Shown: one piece after another, positions 8,672 through 17,519 of the stretch
Position numbering within the stretch: position 1 is the first letter of the stretch
How the letters are laid out: the number at the start of each line of letters is the position of its first letter
Origin: an uncultured Marinobacterium sp.
GTDB lineage: Bacteria; Pseudomonadota; Gammaproteobacteria; Pseudomonadales; Balneatricaceae
Direction: 5' to 3'
Length of the DNA stretch: 64,000 nucleotides
Assembly: GCA_947501565.1 (NCBI GenBank)
Contig: CANMWJ010000011.1
Location: 62,001 to 126,000, forward strand
Notes under the pieces: model-generated
Told to the model about the DNA's origin: nothing
Databases searched by the model: none
The model's input: the letters and a program-made list of their open reading frames with translations, nothing else
Made by a program: the position numbers and the translations under genes

Positions 8672-8772
8672 TTGCAACAAATATGAAATCCTCACCTGCT
8701 TTATGAAAATATTCATATATTTCAGTCAATTAGCACCACAAAAGACACATTAACCTCAGTACTATTTTTGTG

Positions 8773-8810
8773 GTTTATATCGACTATTTTTTTGGCTTAT
8801 ATCGGCTATT
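8773..8810. repeat. Paired 16-bp direct repeats upstream of acnB
   Basis: GTTTATATCGACTATT (8773-8788) and GCTTATATCGGCTATT (8795-8810) match at 14 of 16 positions with a 22-bp period, about two helical turns. This suggests tandem binding of a regulator just upstream of the acnB promoter. Confidence 0.6.
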
Positions 8811-8832
8811 AGTTTCATTTAGGTAGTTTTCG

Positions 8833-8862
8833 TTGAGCTGTTTGCAGCTTTTTTTTTATAAT
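8833..8862 (+). promoter_or_regulatory. Candidate sigma70 promoter of acnB
   Basis: TTGAGC (8833-8838), an 18-base spacer and a perfect TATAAT (8857-8862). Transcription would start near 8869, about 38 bases before the acnB ATG. Confidence 0.6.
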
Positions 8863-8906
8863 CCGTCAGTAAATCATAACTAGATTTAAGTGAGACGCGG
8901 GAGCCT

Positions 8907-11702
8907 ATGAGTTACTATTCTGACTACCTAGAAGAAATTGAGGTTCGTAAAAAGGACCTGGGTCTAAACCCAAAACCAATCGATAGCGCAGACTTGCTGT
9001 CTGAAATCATTGCCCAGATCAAAGACACTGGCAATGCAGAGCGCGAAGCTTCTCTAAACTTCTTCATCTACAACACTCTGCCTGGTACCACTCCAGCAGC
9101 TGGCGTTAAAGCGGCTTTCCTGAAAGACATCGCACTGGGTAACGAAACTGTTGCAGAGATCTCTCCTGAGTTCGCACTAGAGCAGCTGTCTCACATGAAA
9201 GGTGGTCCTTCTGTTGAAGCACTGCTGGACATCGCTCTGTCTGACGACGCTCAGGCTGCTGCTGCAGGCGAAGTTCTGAAGTCTCAGGTGTTCCTGTACG
9301 ACGCAGACACTACTCGTCTGGCTGACGCTTTCAAAGCGGGCAATGCCATCGCTAAAGAGATCCTGGAAAGCTACGCTAAAGCAGAGTTCTTCACCAAGCT
9401 GGACGATATCCCAGAGAAGATCAAAGTTATCACCTACATCGCTGCAGAAGGTGATATCTCCACTGACCTGCTGTCTCCGGGTAACCAGTCTCACTCCCGT
9501 GCTGACCGTGAACTGCACGGCAAGTGCATGATCTCTCCAGAAGCTCAGCAGGAAATCGCTGAGATGGGCAAAGCTAACCCAGATGCTAAAGTGATGCTGA
9601 TCGCTGAAAAAGGCACCATGGGTGTAGGTTCTTCCCGTATGTCTGGTGTGAACAACGTTGCACTGTGGGCAGGTGAGCCAACTTCTCCATACATCCCATT
9701 CGTTAACAACAAGCCTGTTGTTGCGGGTACTAACGGTATCGCACCTATCTTCCTGACGACTGTTGGTGTAACCGGCGGTATCGGTCTGGACCTGAAAAAC
9801 TGGGTTAAGAAAACCGACGAAAACGGCGAAGTTGTACGTGACGCAAACGGCGATCCAGTACTGGAAGAAGCATACTCCGTTGCTACCGGTACCGTTCTGA
9901 CCATCGATACTAAAGCTAAGAAGCTGTACAACGGCGACGAAGAGCTGGCTGATATCTCAGACGCTTTCACACCACAGAAAGTGGAATTCATGAAAGCTGG
10001 CGGTTCTTACGCGGTAACCTTCGGTAAGAAACTGCAGACGTTTGCTGCTGAAACTCTGGGCGTTGAAGCTCCAGCGGTATACGCTCAGTCCAAAGAGATT
10101 TCTCATGAAGGTCAGGGCCTGACTGCGGTTGAGAAAATCTTCAACCGTAACGCAGTAGGTGTTGCTTCCGAGACTCCTCTGCACACCGGTTCCGACGTTC
10201 GCGTTAAAGTGAACATCGTAGGTTCTCAGGACACTACCGGTCCTATGACCTGTCAGGAACTGGAAGCAATGGCTGCTTCTAAAATCTCACCAAGCGTTGA
10301 CGGTGCTTTCCAGTCTGGTTGTCACACTGCGTCTGTATGGGATAACAAAGCTAAGGCAAACACGCCTAAGCTGATGGCGTTCATGAACGCGTTCGGTGTA
10401 ATCACTGCACGTGACCCGAAACACGTTTACCACTCCATGACTGACGTTATTCACAAAGTACTGAATGACATCACAGTTGACGACCGCGCAATCATCATCG
10501 GTGGTGACTCTCACACCCGTATGTCTAAAGGTGTAGCGTTCGGTGCTGACTCCGGTACCGTTGCGATCGCACTGGCGACTGGTGAAGCGGCAATGCCAAT
10601 CCCTGAGTCTGTAAAAGTTACCTTCAAAGGTAGCATGAAGCCTCACATGGACTTCCGTGACATCGTACACGCGACTCAGCAGCAGATGCTGAAGAAGTTC
10701 GCTGGCGAAAACGTCTTCCAGGGTCGTGTAATCGAAGTACAGATCGGTACGCTGCTGGCTGACCAGGCCTTCACCTTCACCGACTGGACTGCAGAGATGA
10801 AAGCGAAAGCTTCTATCTGTATCTCTACCGATGAGACGCTGATCCAGTCTCTGGAGCTGGCTAAGTCCCGTATCCAGATCATGATCAACAAAGGCATGGA
10901 AAACGAAGCGGGCATGCTGCAGGGTCTGATCGACCTGGCTGACAAGCGCATCGCTGAAGTTAAATCCGGCGAAGCGCCTGCTCTGGCTCCGGACGACAAC
11001 GCTAAGTACTACGCTGAGCTGGTTGTTGACCTGGACGCAATCGACGAGCCAATGATTGCTGACCCAGACGTAAACAACGAAGACATCTCCAAGCGTTACA
11101 CCCACGACGTGATCCGTCCTGCTTCTTACTACGATGGCCGTCAGGTAGACCTGGGCTTCGTTGGTTCTTGCATGGTTCACAAAGGCGATATGCAGATCAT
11201 CGCTGCGATGCTGCGTAACCTGGAGAAGAAAGGTCCTATCACCTTTAACGCGCCACTGGTTGTTGCGCCACCAACTTACAACATCGTTGATGAGTTGAAA
11301 GCGGAAGGCGACTGGGAGCTGCTGGAGAAATACGCTGGCTTCGAATTCTCTGATGAGAATCCAAAAGAAGAAGCACGCACCAAGTACGAAAACATTCTGT
11401 ACCTGGAGCGTCCTGGATGTAACCTGTGCATGGGTAACCAGGAAAAAGCAGAAGCGGGTGACACCGTACTGGCAACTTCTACCCGTCTGTTCCAGGGCCG
11501 CGTTGTAGAAGATACTCCAGAGAAGAAAGGTGAGTCCCTGCTGGGCTCTACCCCAATGGTTGTTCTGTCTTGTATCCTGGGTCGCTTCCCGACTCTGGAA
11601 GAGTACAAAGAAGCCGTTGAAGGTATCAACCTGACGTCTTTCGCTCCACCTAGCGAAGACCTGAGCGTTGCACCTACTGCTATCCCAGCTGCACGTATCT
11701 AA
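8907..11702 (+). CDS. acnB: Aconitate hydratase B / probable 2-methylisocitrate dehydratase
   Basis: A 931-residue AcnB-type aconitase, longer than E. coli AcnB (865). Extra sequence lies around residues 300-350 (KKTDENGEVVRDANGDP region) and at the C-terminus. Helical HEAT-like domain first, then the swivel domain (GEKGTMGVGSSRM-type loop near residue 235) and the catalytic domains. The cluster cysteines are C755 (GSCMVHKG), C838 and C841 (CNLCMGNQ), and SQDTTGPMT marks the substrate loop. It makes isocitrate from citrate and, in many proteobacteria, acts in the methylcitrate cycle. Codon use is strikingly restricted (CTG, CGT, GGT, CAG), implying very high expression. RBS GGGAG upstream. 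It ends in a strong terminator. Confidence 0.95.
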   Translation: MSYYSDYLEEIEVRKKDLGLNPKPIDSADLLSEIIAQIKDTGNAEREASLNFFIYNTLPGTTPAAGVKAAFLKDIALGNETVAEISPEFALEQLSHMKGGPSVEALLDIALSDDAQAAAAGEVLKSQVFLYDADTTRLADAFKAGNAIAKEILESYAKAEFFTKLDDIPEKIKVITYIAAEGDISTDLLSPGNQSHSRADRELHGKCMISPEAQQEIAEMGKANPDAKVMLIAEKGTMGVGSSRMSGVNNVALWAGEPTSPYIPFVNNKPVVAGTNGIAPIFLTTVGVTGGIGLDLKNWVKKTDENGEVVRDANGDPVLEEAYSVATGTVLTIDTKAKKLYNGDEELADISDAFTPQKVEFMKAGGSYAVTFGKKLQTFAAETLGVEAPAVYAQSKEISHEGQGLTAVEKIFNRNAVGVASETPLHTGSDVRVKVNIVGSQDTTGPMTCQELEAMAASKISPSVDGAFQSGCHTASVWDNKAKANTPKLMAFMNAFGVITARDPKHVYHSMTDVIHKVLNDITVDDRAIIIGGDSHTRMSKGVAFGADSGTVAIALATGEAAMPIPESVKVTFKGSMKPHMDFRDIVHATQQQMLKKFAGENVFQGRVIEVQIGTLLADQAFTFTDWTAEMKAKASICISTDETLIQSLELAKSRIQIMINKGMENEAGMLQGLIDLADKRIAEVKSGEAPALAPDDNAKYYAELVVDLDAIDEPMIADPDVNNEDISKRYTHDVIRPASYYDGRQVDLGFVGSCMVHKGDMQIIAAMLRNLEKKGPITFNAPLVVAPPTYNIVDELKAEGDWELLEKYAGFEFSDENPKEEARTKYENILYLERPGCNLCMGNQEKAEAGDTVLATSTRLFQGRVVEDTPEKKGESLLGSTPMVVLSCILGRFPTLEEYKEAVEGINLTSFAPPSEDLSVAPTAIPAARI

Positions 11703-11722
11703 TCGCTGATAACGTGACTAAC

Positions 11723-11752
11723 AAAAAGCCCTGATTATTCAGGGCTTTTTTT
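11723..11752 (+). terminator. Intrinsic terminator of acnB
   Basis: AAAGCCCTGA, a short loop, TTCAGGGCTT and a run of T, 20 bases after the acnB stop codon. Confidence 0.9.
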
Positions 11753-12072
11753 ATGTTTGCAGGTTAGTTCTTCATTCTGAACAACGGTATCTGAAATATC
11801 GTAAACCGCTCTTTTCGCCAATCGTACTGCGGCATGAATACCTGCTCCAGTCATCGCCTTTCCTCTGTGCTTGTGGGGCTACCCATCAAGCGAACCTCGT
11901 TAGTTATACGCATCTGGACTTCCTTCAATTCGACGCTCTTCTCCAGAAATTAGCCAAAAACAAGCAAACAACTGATAACACCAATTAACGTAATTAAAAT
12001 ACGTTGGGCCGTATCCCCCGGAGACCGCTCTACAGACACTCAGAGCATCTTCCTCCGGTACTCGTGCGCTAT
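11753..12072. other. Region without a recognisable gene
   Basis: About 320 bases between the acnB terminator and the decayed tRNA copy. On the minus strand a short frame (about 11735-11854, opening MTGAGIHAAVRLAKRAVYDI) has AAAGG-like sequence before its ATG, but it runs into the acnB terminator and resembles nothing I know. I see no promoter, repeat or RNA gene. Confidence 0.4.
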
Positions 12073-12252
12073 CCCTACAGCGCCTCATAAACGCTGCCTT
12101 TGCGCCTGTGGCTTATTTGGATGAGGGGGGGGGGGAGCAGACTACGCTTGGAAACAAACACCCAGGAAAAGAAAAGGTGGCGCGCCTGGAGGGATTCCCC
12201 AAACAATAGGTTAACGGTCTACTGCTCCACCAACTGAACGACTGTGGCACCA
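12073..12252 (-). pseudogene. Decayed, chimeric copy of the tRNA cluster (Arg tail joined to Asn body)
   Basis: Bases 12076-12200 align with the Thr-Arg spacer and the 3' part of tRNA-Arg (12778-12892), including the shared TGGCGCGCCTGGAGGGATTC. From about 12204 the sequence switches to tRNA-Asn-like (anticodon region GACCGTTAACC, then CAGTTGGTGGAGC on the minus strand). The acceptor stem is lost, so it cannot be functional. An 11-base run of G at 12125-12135 is in the spacer. Confidence 0.75.
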
Positions 12253-12358
12253 CAGAGATAACCTCCCCACCCACACGCATAGGTAGCGCCAACACCTTCG
12301 TTAACATGCAGCCGTTCAGGGCAAGCACCAGCACAGCAAAAATCATCGGCTTAAACAT
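12245..12358 (-). pseudogene. Truncated small lipoprotein gene (DUF6726-like)
   Basis: From ATG 12358 the frame reads MFKPMIFAVLVLALNGCMLT, a lipoprotein signal with lipobox LNGC (C17), followed by KVLALPMRVGGEVISVVP. From memory this matches the start of a short (about 60-residue) gammaproteobacterial lipoprotein family with a CMLTKV...PMRV...VVP core. After residue 38 the frame runs straight into the decayed tRNA sequence, so the normal C-terminus is missing. AAGG lies 9 bases before the start. The tRNA duplication appears to have truncated it. Confidence 0.6.
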
Positions 12359-12422
12359 GGCTAAATACCTTGTTCGAAAAAGCACGATGACCGCATGAGG
12401 TGTGGGTTAAGAGAAAGGAAAA

Positions 12423-12499
12423 TGGTGCCGCCACCAAGAGCCGAACTCAGGACCAACTGATTACAAGTCAGTTGCTCTACCAGCTGTAGCTATAGCGAC
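12423..12499 (-). pseudogene. Degenerate tRNA-Thr (TGT) copy
   Basis: Closely resembles the intact tRNA-Thr at 12674-12749, including the anticodon stem-loop ACTTGTAATC and a 3' CCA. It has an extra base and changes in the D arm (CTACAGCTGG against CTCAGTTGG), wobble pairs in the acceptor stem and G instead of A in the T-loop. Probably non-functional, though not proven. Confidence 0.7.
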
Positions 12500-12585
12500 T
12501 AATAGATGTGAGGGCATGGCTTAAAGCCACCACCCAGCTCCTGATGAAAGAAGATAAGTATCGAACGTTCTCTTCACCAGAAGAT

Positions 12586-12661
12586 TGGCTCCTCGAGCTG
12601 GACTCGAACCAGCGACCAATAGATTAACAGTCTACTGCTCTACCAACTGAGCTATCGAGGA
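12586..12661 (-). tRNA. tRNA-Asn (GTT)
   Basis: 76-base cloverleaf on the minus strand with CCA encoded. Acceptor TCCTCGA pairs with TCGAGGA, discriminator G, anticodon loop CTGTTAA with GTT, and T-loop GGTTCGAGTCC. First intact tRNA upstream of the decayed copies. Confidence 0.95.
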
Positions 12662-12673
12662 ACACAGTGCAAA

Positions 12674-12749
<76 letters not shown>

Positions 12750-12871
12750 ACTGTGACCAGAATGTGACCGGTGCCCCTTCAGCGCCTTGCAAACGCGTCC
12801 TTTTCGCCAGTGGCTAAAAGGGATGGGTAGCACAATCTGATTTGGTAACAAACACTTAGGAATTGAAAAAG

Positions 12872-12948
12872 TGGCGCGCCTGGAGGGATTCGAACCCCCG
12901 ACCAACAGGATCGGAACCTGCTACTCTATCCAGCTGAGCTACAGGCGC
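12872..12948 (-). tRNA. tRNA-Arg (CCG)
   Basis: 77-base cloverleaf on the minus strand with CCA encoded. Acceptor GCGCCTG pairs with CAGGCGC, discriminator G, anticodon CCG in loop TTCCGAT, T-loop GGTTCGAATCC. First gene of the leftward Arg-Thr-Asn cluster. Confidence 0.95.
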
Positions 12949-13311
12949 AAAGGAAGTGTTTGCAGGGCGCTAATCTTACGTATCTGAAGGGGTTTTGCCA
13001 AGCCCTGATTCCCGCGTTTGCGCGCTGAGCGCCTTTGTTGATCGCCACTGATTATCCGCTGAACAGCGAACAAAAGCGGACGATGTCCTGAACCGAGATC
13101 AATTCCGGGCTAAAAAGCGCGATTCATGTCGCGATTTCCGCCGATTCCCCTTATACCTTTGACAAAGCCCCGTTTCCGTTAAGTCTATTTCCCAGTATAA
13201 TGCCCGCCGATCAAGCTTTGCGCAGTCGCGTCTGCATTCGCTCGTGAGGGGCATCCAGACAGGCCGAGCTGCCGAAAATTTTAATTTTAGGATGATTGTG
13301 AGGTCGTAACT

Positions 13312-13728
13312 GTGAAGAAAATTGCTTCTATGCTGTGCGCTCTGGGGCTGGGCTTCGTACTGGCTACTTCCGCTCAGGCGGCTACTGAAGAAGAAAAAAT
13401 TGTTGAGCGTATCAAAGCGGTTGGCTCTGTATGCGTAGAAGGCGATGACACCTGTGGCGGTGCTCCAGCACCAGCAGCTGCAGGCGGTGCACGCTCCGCT
13501 GCTGACGTTTACACTGCTAGCTGTGCAAGCTGCCACGCTTCTGGCGTCTTGGGCGCTCCTAAGTTCGGCACTGCTGAGTGGACCGACCGCGCAGCTAAAG
13601 GCATGGAAACCCTGCTGGCTAACGCTATCAACGGTATCAACGCAATGCCTCCTCGTGGCGCATGTGCGACCTGTTCCGACGAAGATCTGGAAGGTGCTAT
13701 TCAGCACATGATCGACAGCGCTAAATAA
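13312..13728 (+). CDS. Cytochrome c5 (periplasmic monohaem c-type cytochrome)
   Basis: 138 residues: signal peptide (KKIASMLCALGLGFVLATS, cleavage at AQA), a linker rich in Ala/Pro, then a class I cytochrome c domain with the haem-binding motif CASCH and axial Met in INAMPPRGAC. The extra CATC pair near the C-terminus is typical of cytochrome c5. It carries electrons in the periplasm to terminal oxidases or other acceptors. The start is GTG at 13312 with GAGG 8 bases upstream; no ATG fits. Monocistronic with its own terminator; strong codon bias suggests high expression. Confidence 0.9.
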   Translation: MKKIASMLCALGLGFVLATSAQAATEEEKIVERIKAVGSVCVEGDDTCGGAPAPAAAGGARSAADVYTASCASCHASGVLGAPKFGTAEWTDRAAKGMETLLANAINGINAMPPRGACATCSDEDLEGAIQHMIDSAK

Positions 13729-13740
13729 GCAGCGCACCGG

Positions 13741-13774
13741 AACAAAAAAACCCGCTACTCAGCGGGTTTTTTTA
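13741..13774 (+). terminator. Terminator of cytochrome c5
   Basis: AAACCCGCT, loop ACTC, AGCGGGTTT and more T; flanked by A and T runs, so it may act on both strands. Confidence 0.9.
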
Positions 13775-13850
13775 TGCCTGTTTTTCACACCAGCTAATAC
13801 ATGCTCTGATTGTCCTCACCGCAATAACACACAGCGCCCAGTTATCCACT

Positions 13851-13883
13851 GCATAGGCTGGCTATCACGTTGCGATGCCCAAC
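13851..13883. repeat. REP-like palindromic element (degenerate)
   Basis: TAGGCTGG ... GCGATGCCCAAC matches the ends of the REP-like family found across this window (consensus GTAGGTTGG, GC-rich centre with CGCAGCG, CCCAAC). Confidence 0.6.
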
Positions 13884-13913
13884 AGATCTGATCCCTGACT
13901 TACAGGCAAAAAA

Positions 13914-13939
13914 ATACCCGCATCCGAAGAGGCGGGTAT
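13914..13939 (-). terminator. Terminator of ilvC
   Basis: ATACCCGC / GGCGGGTAT hairpin followed on the minus strand by a T run. A second, smaller hairpin (ACCCGG / CCGGGT, 13943-13962) lies between it and the ilvC stop. Confidence 0.85.
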
Positions 13940-13984
13940 CTTACCCGGCGGTTAAACCGGGTGATGATCAGTTAGAAAAAGAGA

Positions 13985-15007
<1,023 letters not shown>

Positions 15008-15109
15008 TCACCTGAAATAATTGGGTTAAATAGGGGACCCGGTACAACGGCACCACAGCGAATCCATGCATGCCCCGAATCGATGCGCCTACTTTAGGCG
15101 AATAAAAGC

Positions 15110-15156
15110 ATTGCGTAAACTGATATATATGCAATATTACATGCCGTTTTATGCAA
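15110..15156. promoter_or_regulatory. Tandem IlvY operator candidates
   Basis: Two overlapping imperfect dyads with ATTGC/GCAAT-type ends: ATTGC (15110) to GCAAT (15135), then GCAAT (15131) through TTATGCAAT (15156). They sit in the ilvC-ilvY divergent promoter region, where IlvY of enteric bacteria binds similar tandem operators and activates ilvC with acetolactate as co-inducer. Confidence 0.7.
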
Positions 15157-15168
15157 TACTTTTGAAAT

Positions 15169-16041
15169 ATGGATACGCGCCTTCTGAAACTCTTTCTCAG
15201 CCTCGCCGACACCCTGCATTTTGGCCGGGCCAGCGAGCTGAACCACATCAGCCCCTCTGCCCTCTCGCGCAGCATTAAGCAGCTGGAAGATGAGGTCGGC
15301 GTAGACCTGTTCGAGCGCAACAACCGCACCGTCACCCTCACCCACGAAGGTGAACTGTTCCGTGACTATGCACGCGAAGCGCTGCTGCAGTGGGATGTGA
15401 TCCGCGATGCGCTGATGGAGGAAGCGGAAGAGCTGCACGGCGAGATCAGCGTGTACTGCTCCGTCACCGCCAGCTACAGCTTCCTTTATGACATCCTCAG
15501 CCAGTTCCGCCTCAACCACCCCGGCGTTGAGATCAAACTGCACACCGGCGACCCGGAGCACGCCATCGGCCATATTCTCTCCGGCAGCGAAGATATCACC
15601 ATCGCCGCCAAACCCGATCCGCTACCGGCGGGTATCGCCTTTAAACCGATCACCATGTCACCGCTGGTCTTTATCGCACCGACCGAACAAGGTGCCCTGC
15701 AGCCTCTGATCGACCAACAGGACTGGGCACAGATCCCGATGATCCTGCCCGAAAGCGGCGTTGGCCGAAAACGTGTCGATGACTGGTTTGAACAGCGCAA
15801 CCTGACACCCACCATCTACGCGCAAGTGGCGGGTAACGAAGCGATCGTATCCATGGTGAGTCTGGGTTTTGGTGTCGGTGTGGTGCCACGTATCGTGCTG
15901 GATAACAGCCCGCTGGCGGAGAAGGTGCAGGTGCTGGATGTTAAACCGCAGCTAGCCGACTACGACGTGGGCCTGTTTGCGCTGGAGAAGAAACTCAAAA
16001 GCCCGCTGATACGGGCTTTTTGGGAGCAGCTGAAAGGTTGA
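15169..16041 (+). CDS. ilvY: LysR-type activator of ilvC (IlvY)
   Basis: A 290-residue LysR-type regulator. The N-terminal winged helix-turn-helix reads LFLSLADTLHFGRASELNHI and SPSALSRSIKQLEDEVG, followed by an effector-binding domain from about residue 92. The assignment as IlvY rests on its divergent placement next to ilvC with tandem operators between them and on the HFGRASELNHISPSALSR signature. It should activate ilvC in response to acetohydroxy acids. The start is ATG 15169; no strong Shine-Dalgarno sequence is visible. Confidence 0.88.
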   Translation: MDTRLLKLFLSLADTLHFGRASELNHISPSALSRSIKQLEDEVGVDLFERNNRTVTLTHEGELFRDYAREALLQWDVIRDALMEEAEELHGEISVYCSVTASYSFLYDILSQFRLNHPGVEIKLHTGDPEHAIGHILSGSEDITIAAKPDPLPAGIAFKPITMSPLVFIAPTEQGALQPLIDQQDWAQIPMILPESGVGRKRVDDWFEQRNLTPTIYAQVAGNEAIVSMVSLGFGVGVVPRIVLDNSPLAEKVQVLDVKPQLADYDVGLFALEKKLKSPLIRAFWEQLKG

Positions 16042-16100
16042 ACCTGACTTGCAGCTGTCTATGATCACTGCTGAGATTGAAGAAATGCCGTAACCCCTGC

Positions 16101-16164
16101 GTAGGTTGGCCACCGCGAAGCGGTGCCCAACACGTTAGGCATCGCGTTGCGATGGCTAACCTAC
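16101..16164. repeat. Paired REP-like elements
   Basis: Two inverted copies back to back: GTAGGTTGG...GTGCCCAAC (16101-16131) and TTAGGC...CTAACCTAC (16135-16164). They lie between ilvY and the convergent thioesterase gene. Confidence 0.8.
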
Positions 16165-16216
16165 ACGGAACTTGGACGTTTCACAGTCACCCTTGCAGCA
16201 CGCTGCAACATACCTG

Positions 16217-16615
16217 TTATTCTTCGAAGAGAGATTCCAGCTCTGGCGAGAGATACGGACGACCCCGCTCATTCAGCGCGGTACCGGTTACCAATCCTTC
16301 TACACACACCTTCTCATCAGAGAGACGAATTACGCGCTGACGGAAGCCGAATTTCACTTTACTCAGGCGCTCCACCTTCACCTCCACCACAAAGCGGTCA
16401 CCGCTTTTCAGGGAGGCTTTGTAGTCCAGCTCGGAGCGGATCACCACCAAGTGGATGCCCTGCTCAGCCAGTGCAGCGAAGTCCACGCCCTTCTCCAGCA
16501 GGAACTCGTGGCGGGCATGTTCCAGATAGTTGAAGTACACACCGTTATTGACGATGCCCTGCATATCCAGTTCGTAGTCGCGGACTTTCAGTTCCAGTCG
16601 AAACGGGGTGCTCAT
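16217..16615 (-). CDS. Acyl-CoA thioesterase, 4HBT hot-dog family (YbgC/FadM-like)
   Basis: 132 residues, the full length of the 4-hydroxybenzoyl-CoA thioesterase-like single-domain family. The catalytic signature is YELDMQGIVNNGVYFNYLEH, with the conserved Asp of the D-x-x-G-x-V-N motif. Such enzymes hydrolyse acyl-CoA thioesters in the cytoplasm; chain length and physiological role cannot be inferred. It lies 56 bases downstream of the HAD phosphatase gene and could be co-transcribed with it. Confidence 0.85.
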   Translation of the reverse strand: MSTPFRLELKVRDYELDMQGIVNNGVYFNYLEHARHEFLLEKGVDFAALAEQGIHLVVIRSELDYKASLKSGDRFVVEVKVERLSKVKFGFRQRVIRLSDEKVCVEGLVTGTALNERGRPYLSPELESLFEE

Positions 16616-16671
16616 TGTGCGGGATTCCTCGATAGGTTGGATCTTAATAAGGGCGTCAGTTTACACCGACT

Positions 16672-17325
16672 TTACAGCTGCTGTCTGATCCAGGCGTGCG
16701 CCGCACTCAGGTCAGGCACTTCTACCACCGCTGTGGAAAAGTCATGGCTGGCAGAGAACTGATTGCGGATCGCTACGGTCGCTATACCGGCTGCGCTGGC
16801 AGCTCTCACACCGCTTTGCGTGTCTTCCACCGCTACACACTCATCGGCACGTAAGCCCATCAGATCCATGACGGTGAGGTAGCTGGTTGGGTCCGGTTTA
16901 TTCACTGGGACGTCATCGCCAGTTACGACGTGCTCAAACAAACCTTTCCAGCCGTGGCCGTAGAGGGAGGCTTCAACGCAAACGCGCTGTGCGCCACTGA
17001 CTAAACTCAGGCGCAAGCATTCGGCCAGATCCCGCACGATAAAGTCGGCGCCGTCTATCTGGGGGAAACAACTGGAGGCAAGGAATTGGTCGGTGTGATG
17101 TAACTTGGCTTCCACTAACGTTTCGACGCTGATATCCAGGTTACGCAGCTGGATGATCAGTTCGGCATTCTGTTCGCAGGGCACGCCCAGCAGCTGCTGC
17201 CAGTACTCATCATCGGAGATGTGGCCACCAAGGGGTTCCACCGCCTTGCGCCACAGCGCCATATGGGTGGTTTCAGAGTCGACCAGGGTGCCGTCGTGGT
17301 CGAAGAGTACAGCTTTGAGTGACAT
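16672..17325 (-). CDS. HAD-superfamily (subfamily IA) hydrolase, beta-phosphoglucomutase-like
   Basis: 217 residues. Motif I FDHDGTLVDS carries the nucleophile D9 and acid D11; an alpha-helical cap follows (residues about 15-85); motif II is SLVSGAQ, motif III is the Lys in NKPDP, and motif IV is VAVEDTQSG. Architecture matches small phosphatases such as phosphoglycolate phosphatase and sugar-phosphate phosphatases (YieH/YniC type). Substrate unknown. It is upstream of and in the same orientation as the thioesterase gene. Confidence 0.85.
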   Translation of the reverse strand: MSLKAVLFDHDGTLVDSETTHMALWRKAVEPLGGHISDDEYWQQLLGVPCEQNAELIIQLRNLDISVETLVEAKLHHTDQFLASSCFPQIDGADFIVRDLAECLRLSLVSGAQRVCVEASLYGHGWKGLFEHVVTGDDVPVNKPDPTSYLTVMDLMGLRADECVAVEDTQSGVRAASAAGIATVAIRNQFSASHDFSTAVVEVPDLSAAHAWIRQQL

Positions 17326-17442
17326 GAAGGTCTCCGGGTTAGTGTCCTGTGGATACTTTACCGGATAAACACGACAGATATGCGAAATGATGGGATCGGC
17401 TGGGAGGGGCTACCCGATACTCAACAGCCAATAGCGATACTG

Positions 17443-17512
17443 TGTTGGGCAATGCTGCGCATTGGCCAACCTACTCGCATTGTAGGCTGGTTGTCGCGCA
17501 GCGAGGCCCAAC
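17443..17512. repeat. Paired REP-like elements
   Basis: GTTGGGC...CCAACCTAC (17443-17473) followed by TGTAGGCTGG...GCCCAACA (17481-17512), inverted relative to each other, in the gap between the phnN 3' end and the HAD gene. Confidence 0.8.
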
Positions 17513-17519
17513 AGAGGGA

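Larger units (their letters stand above)
7860..8906. other. Intergenic region between divergent acnA and acnB
   Basis: 1,047 bases with no recognisable gene. The stretch from about 8560 to 8900 is AT-rich. It holds a perfect palindrome at 8011-8022, a Fur-box-like palindrome at 8655-8671, two direct repeats at 8773-8810 and a sigma70-type promoter at 8833-8862. An 85-codon open frame at 8297-8554 has no ribosome site or recognisable motif and is probably chance or decayed coding sequence. Confidence 0.6.

Noticed and set aside
8836..8857. Small hairpin with T run before acnB, as attenuator
   Set aside because: The stem is only 5 bp and it overlaps a good -35/-10 promoter, so it would lie upstream of the transcript start.
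10287..11180. Long minus-strand open frame opposite acnB
   Set aside because: A shadow of the strongly biased codons of acnB; no ribosome site, no known motif.
13099..13737. Minus-strand frame over cytochrome c5
   Set aside because: Opposite strand has a signal peptide and CASCH haem motif; this frame is a shadow.
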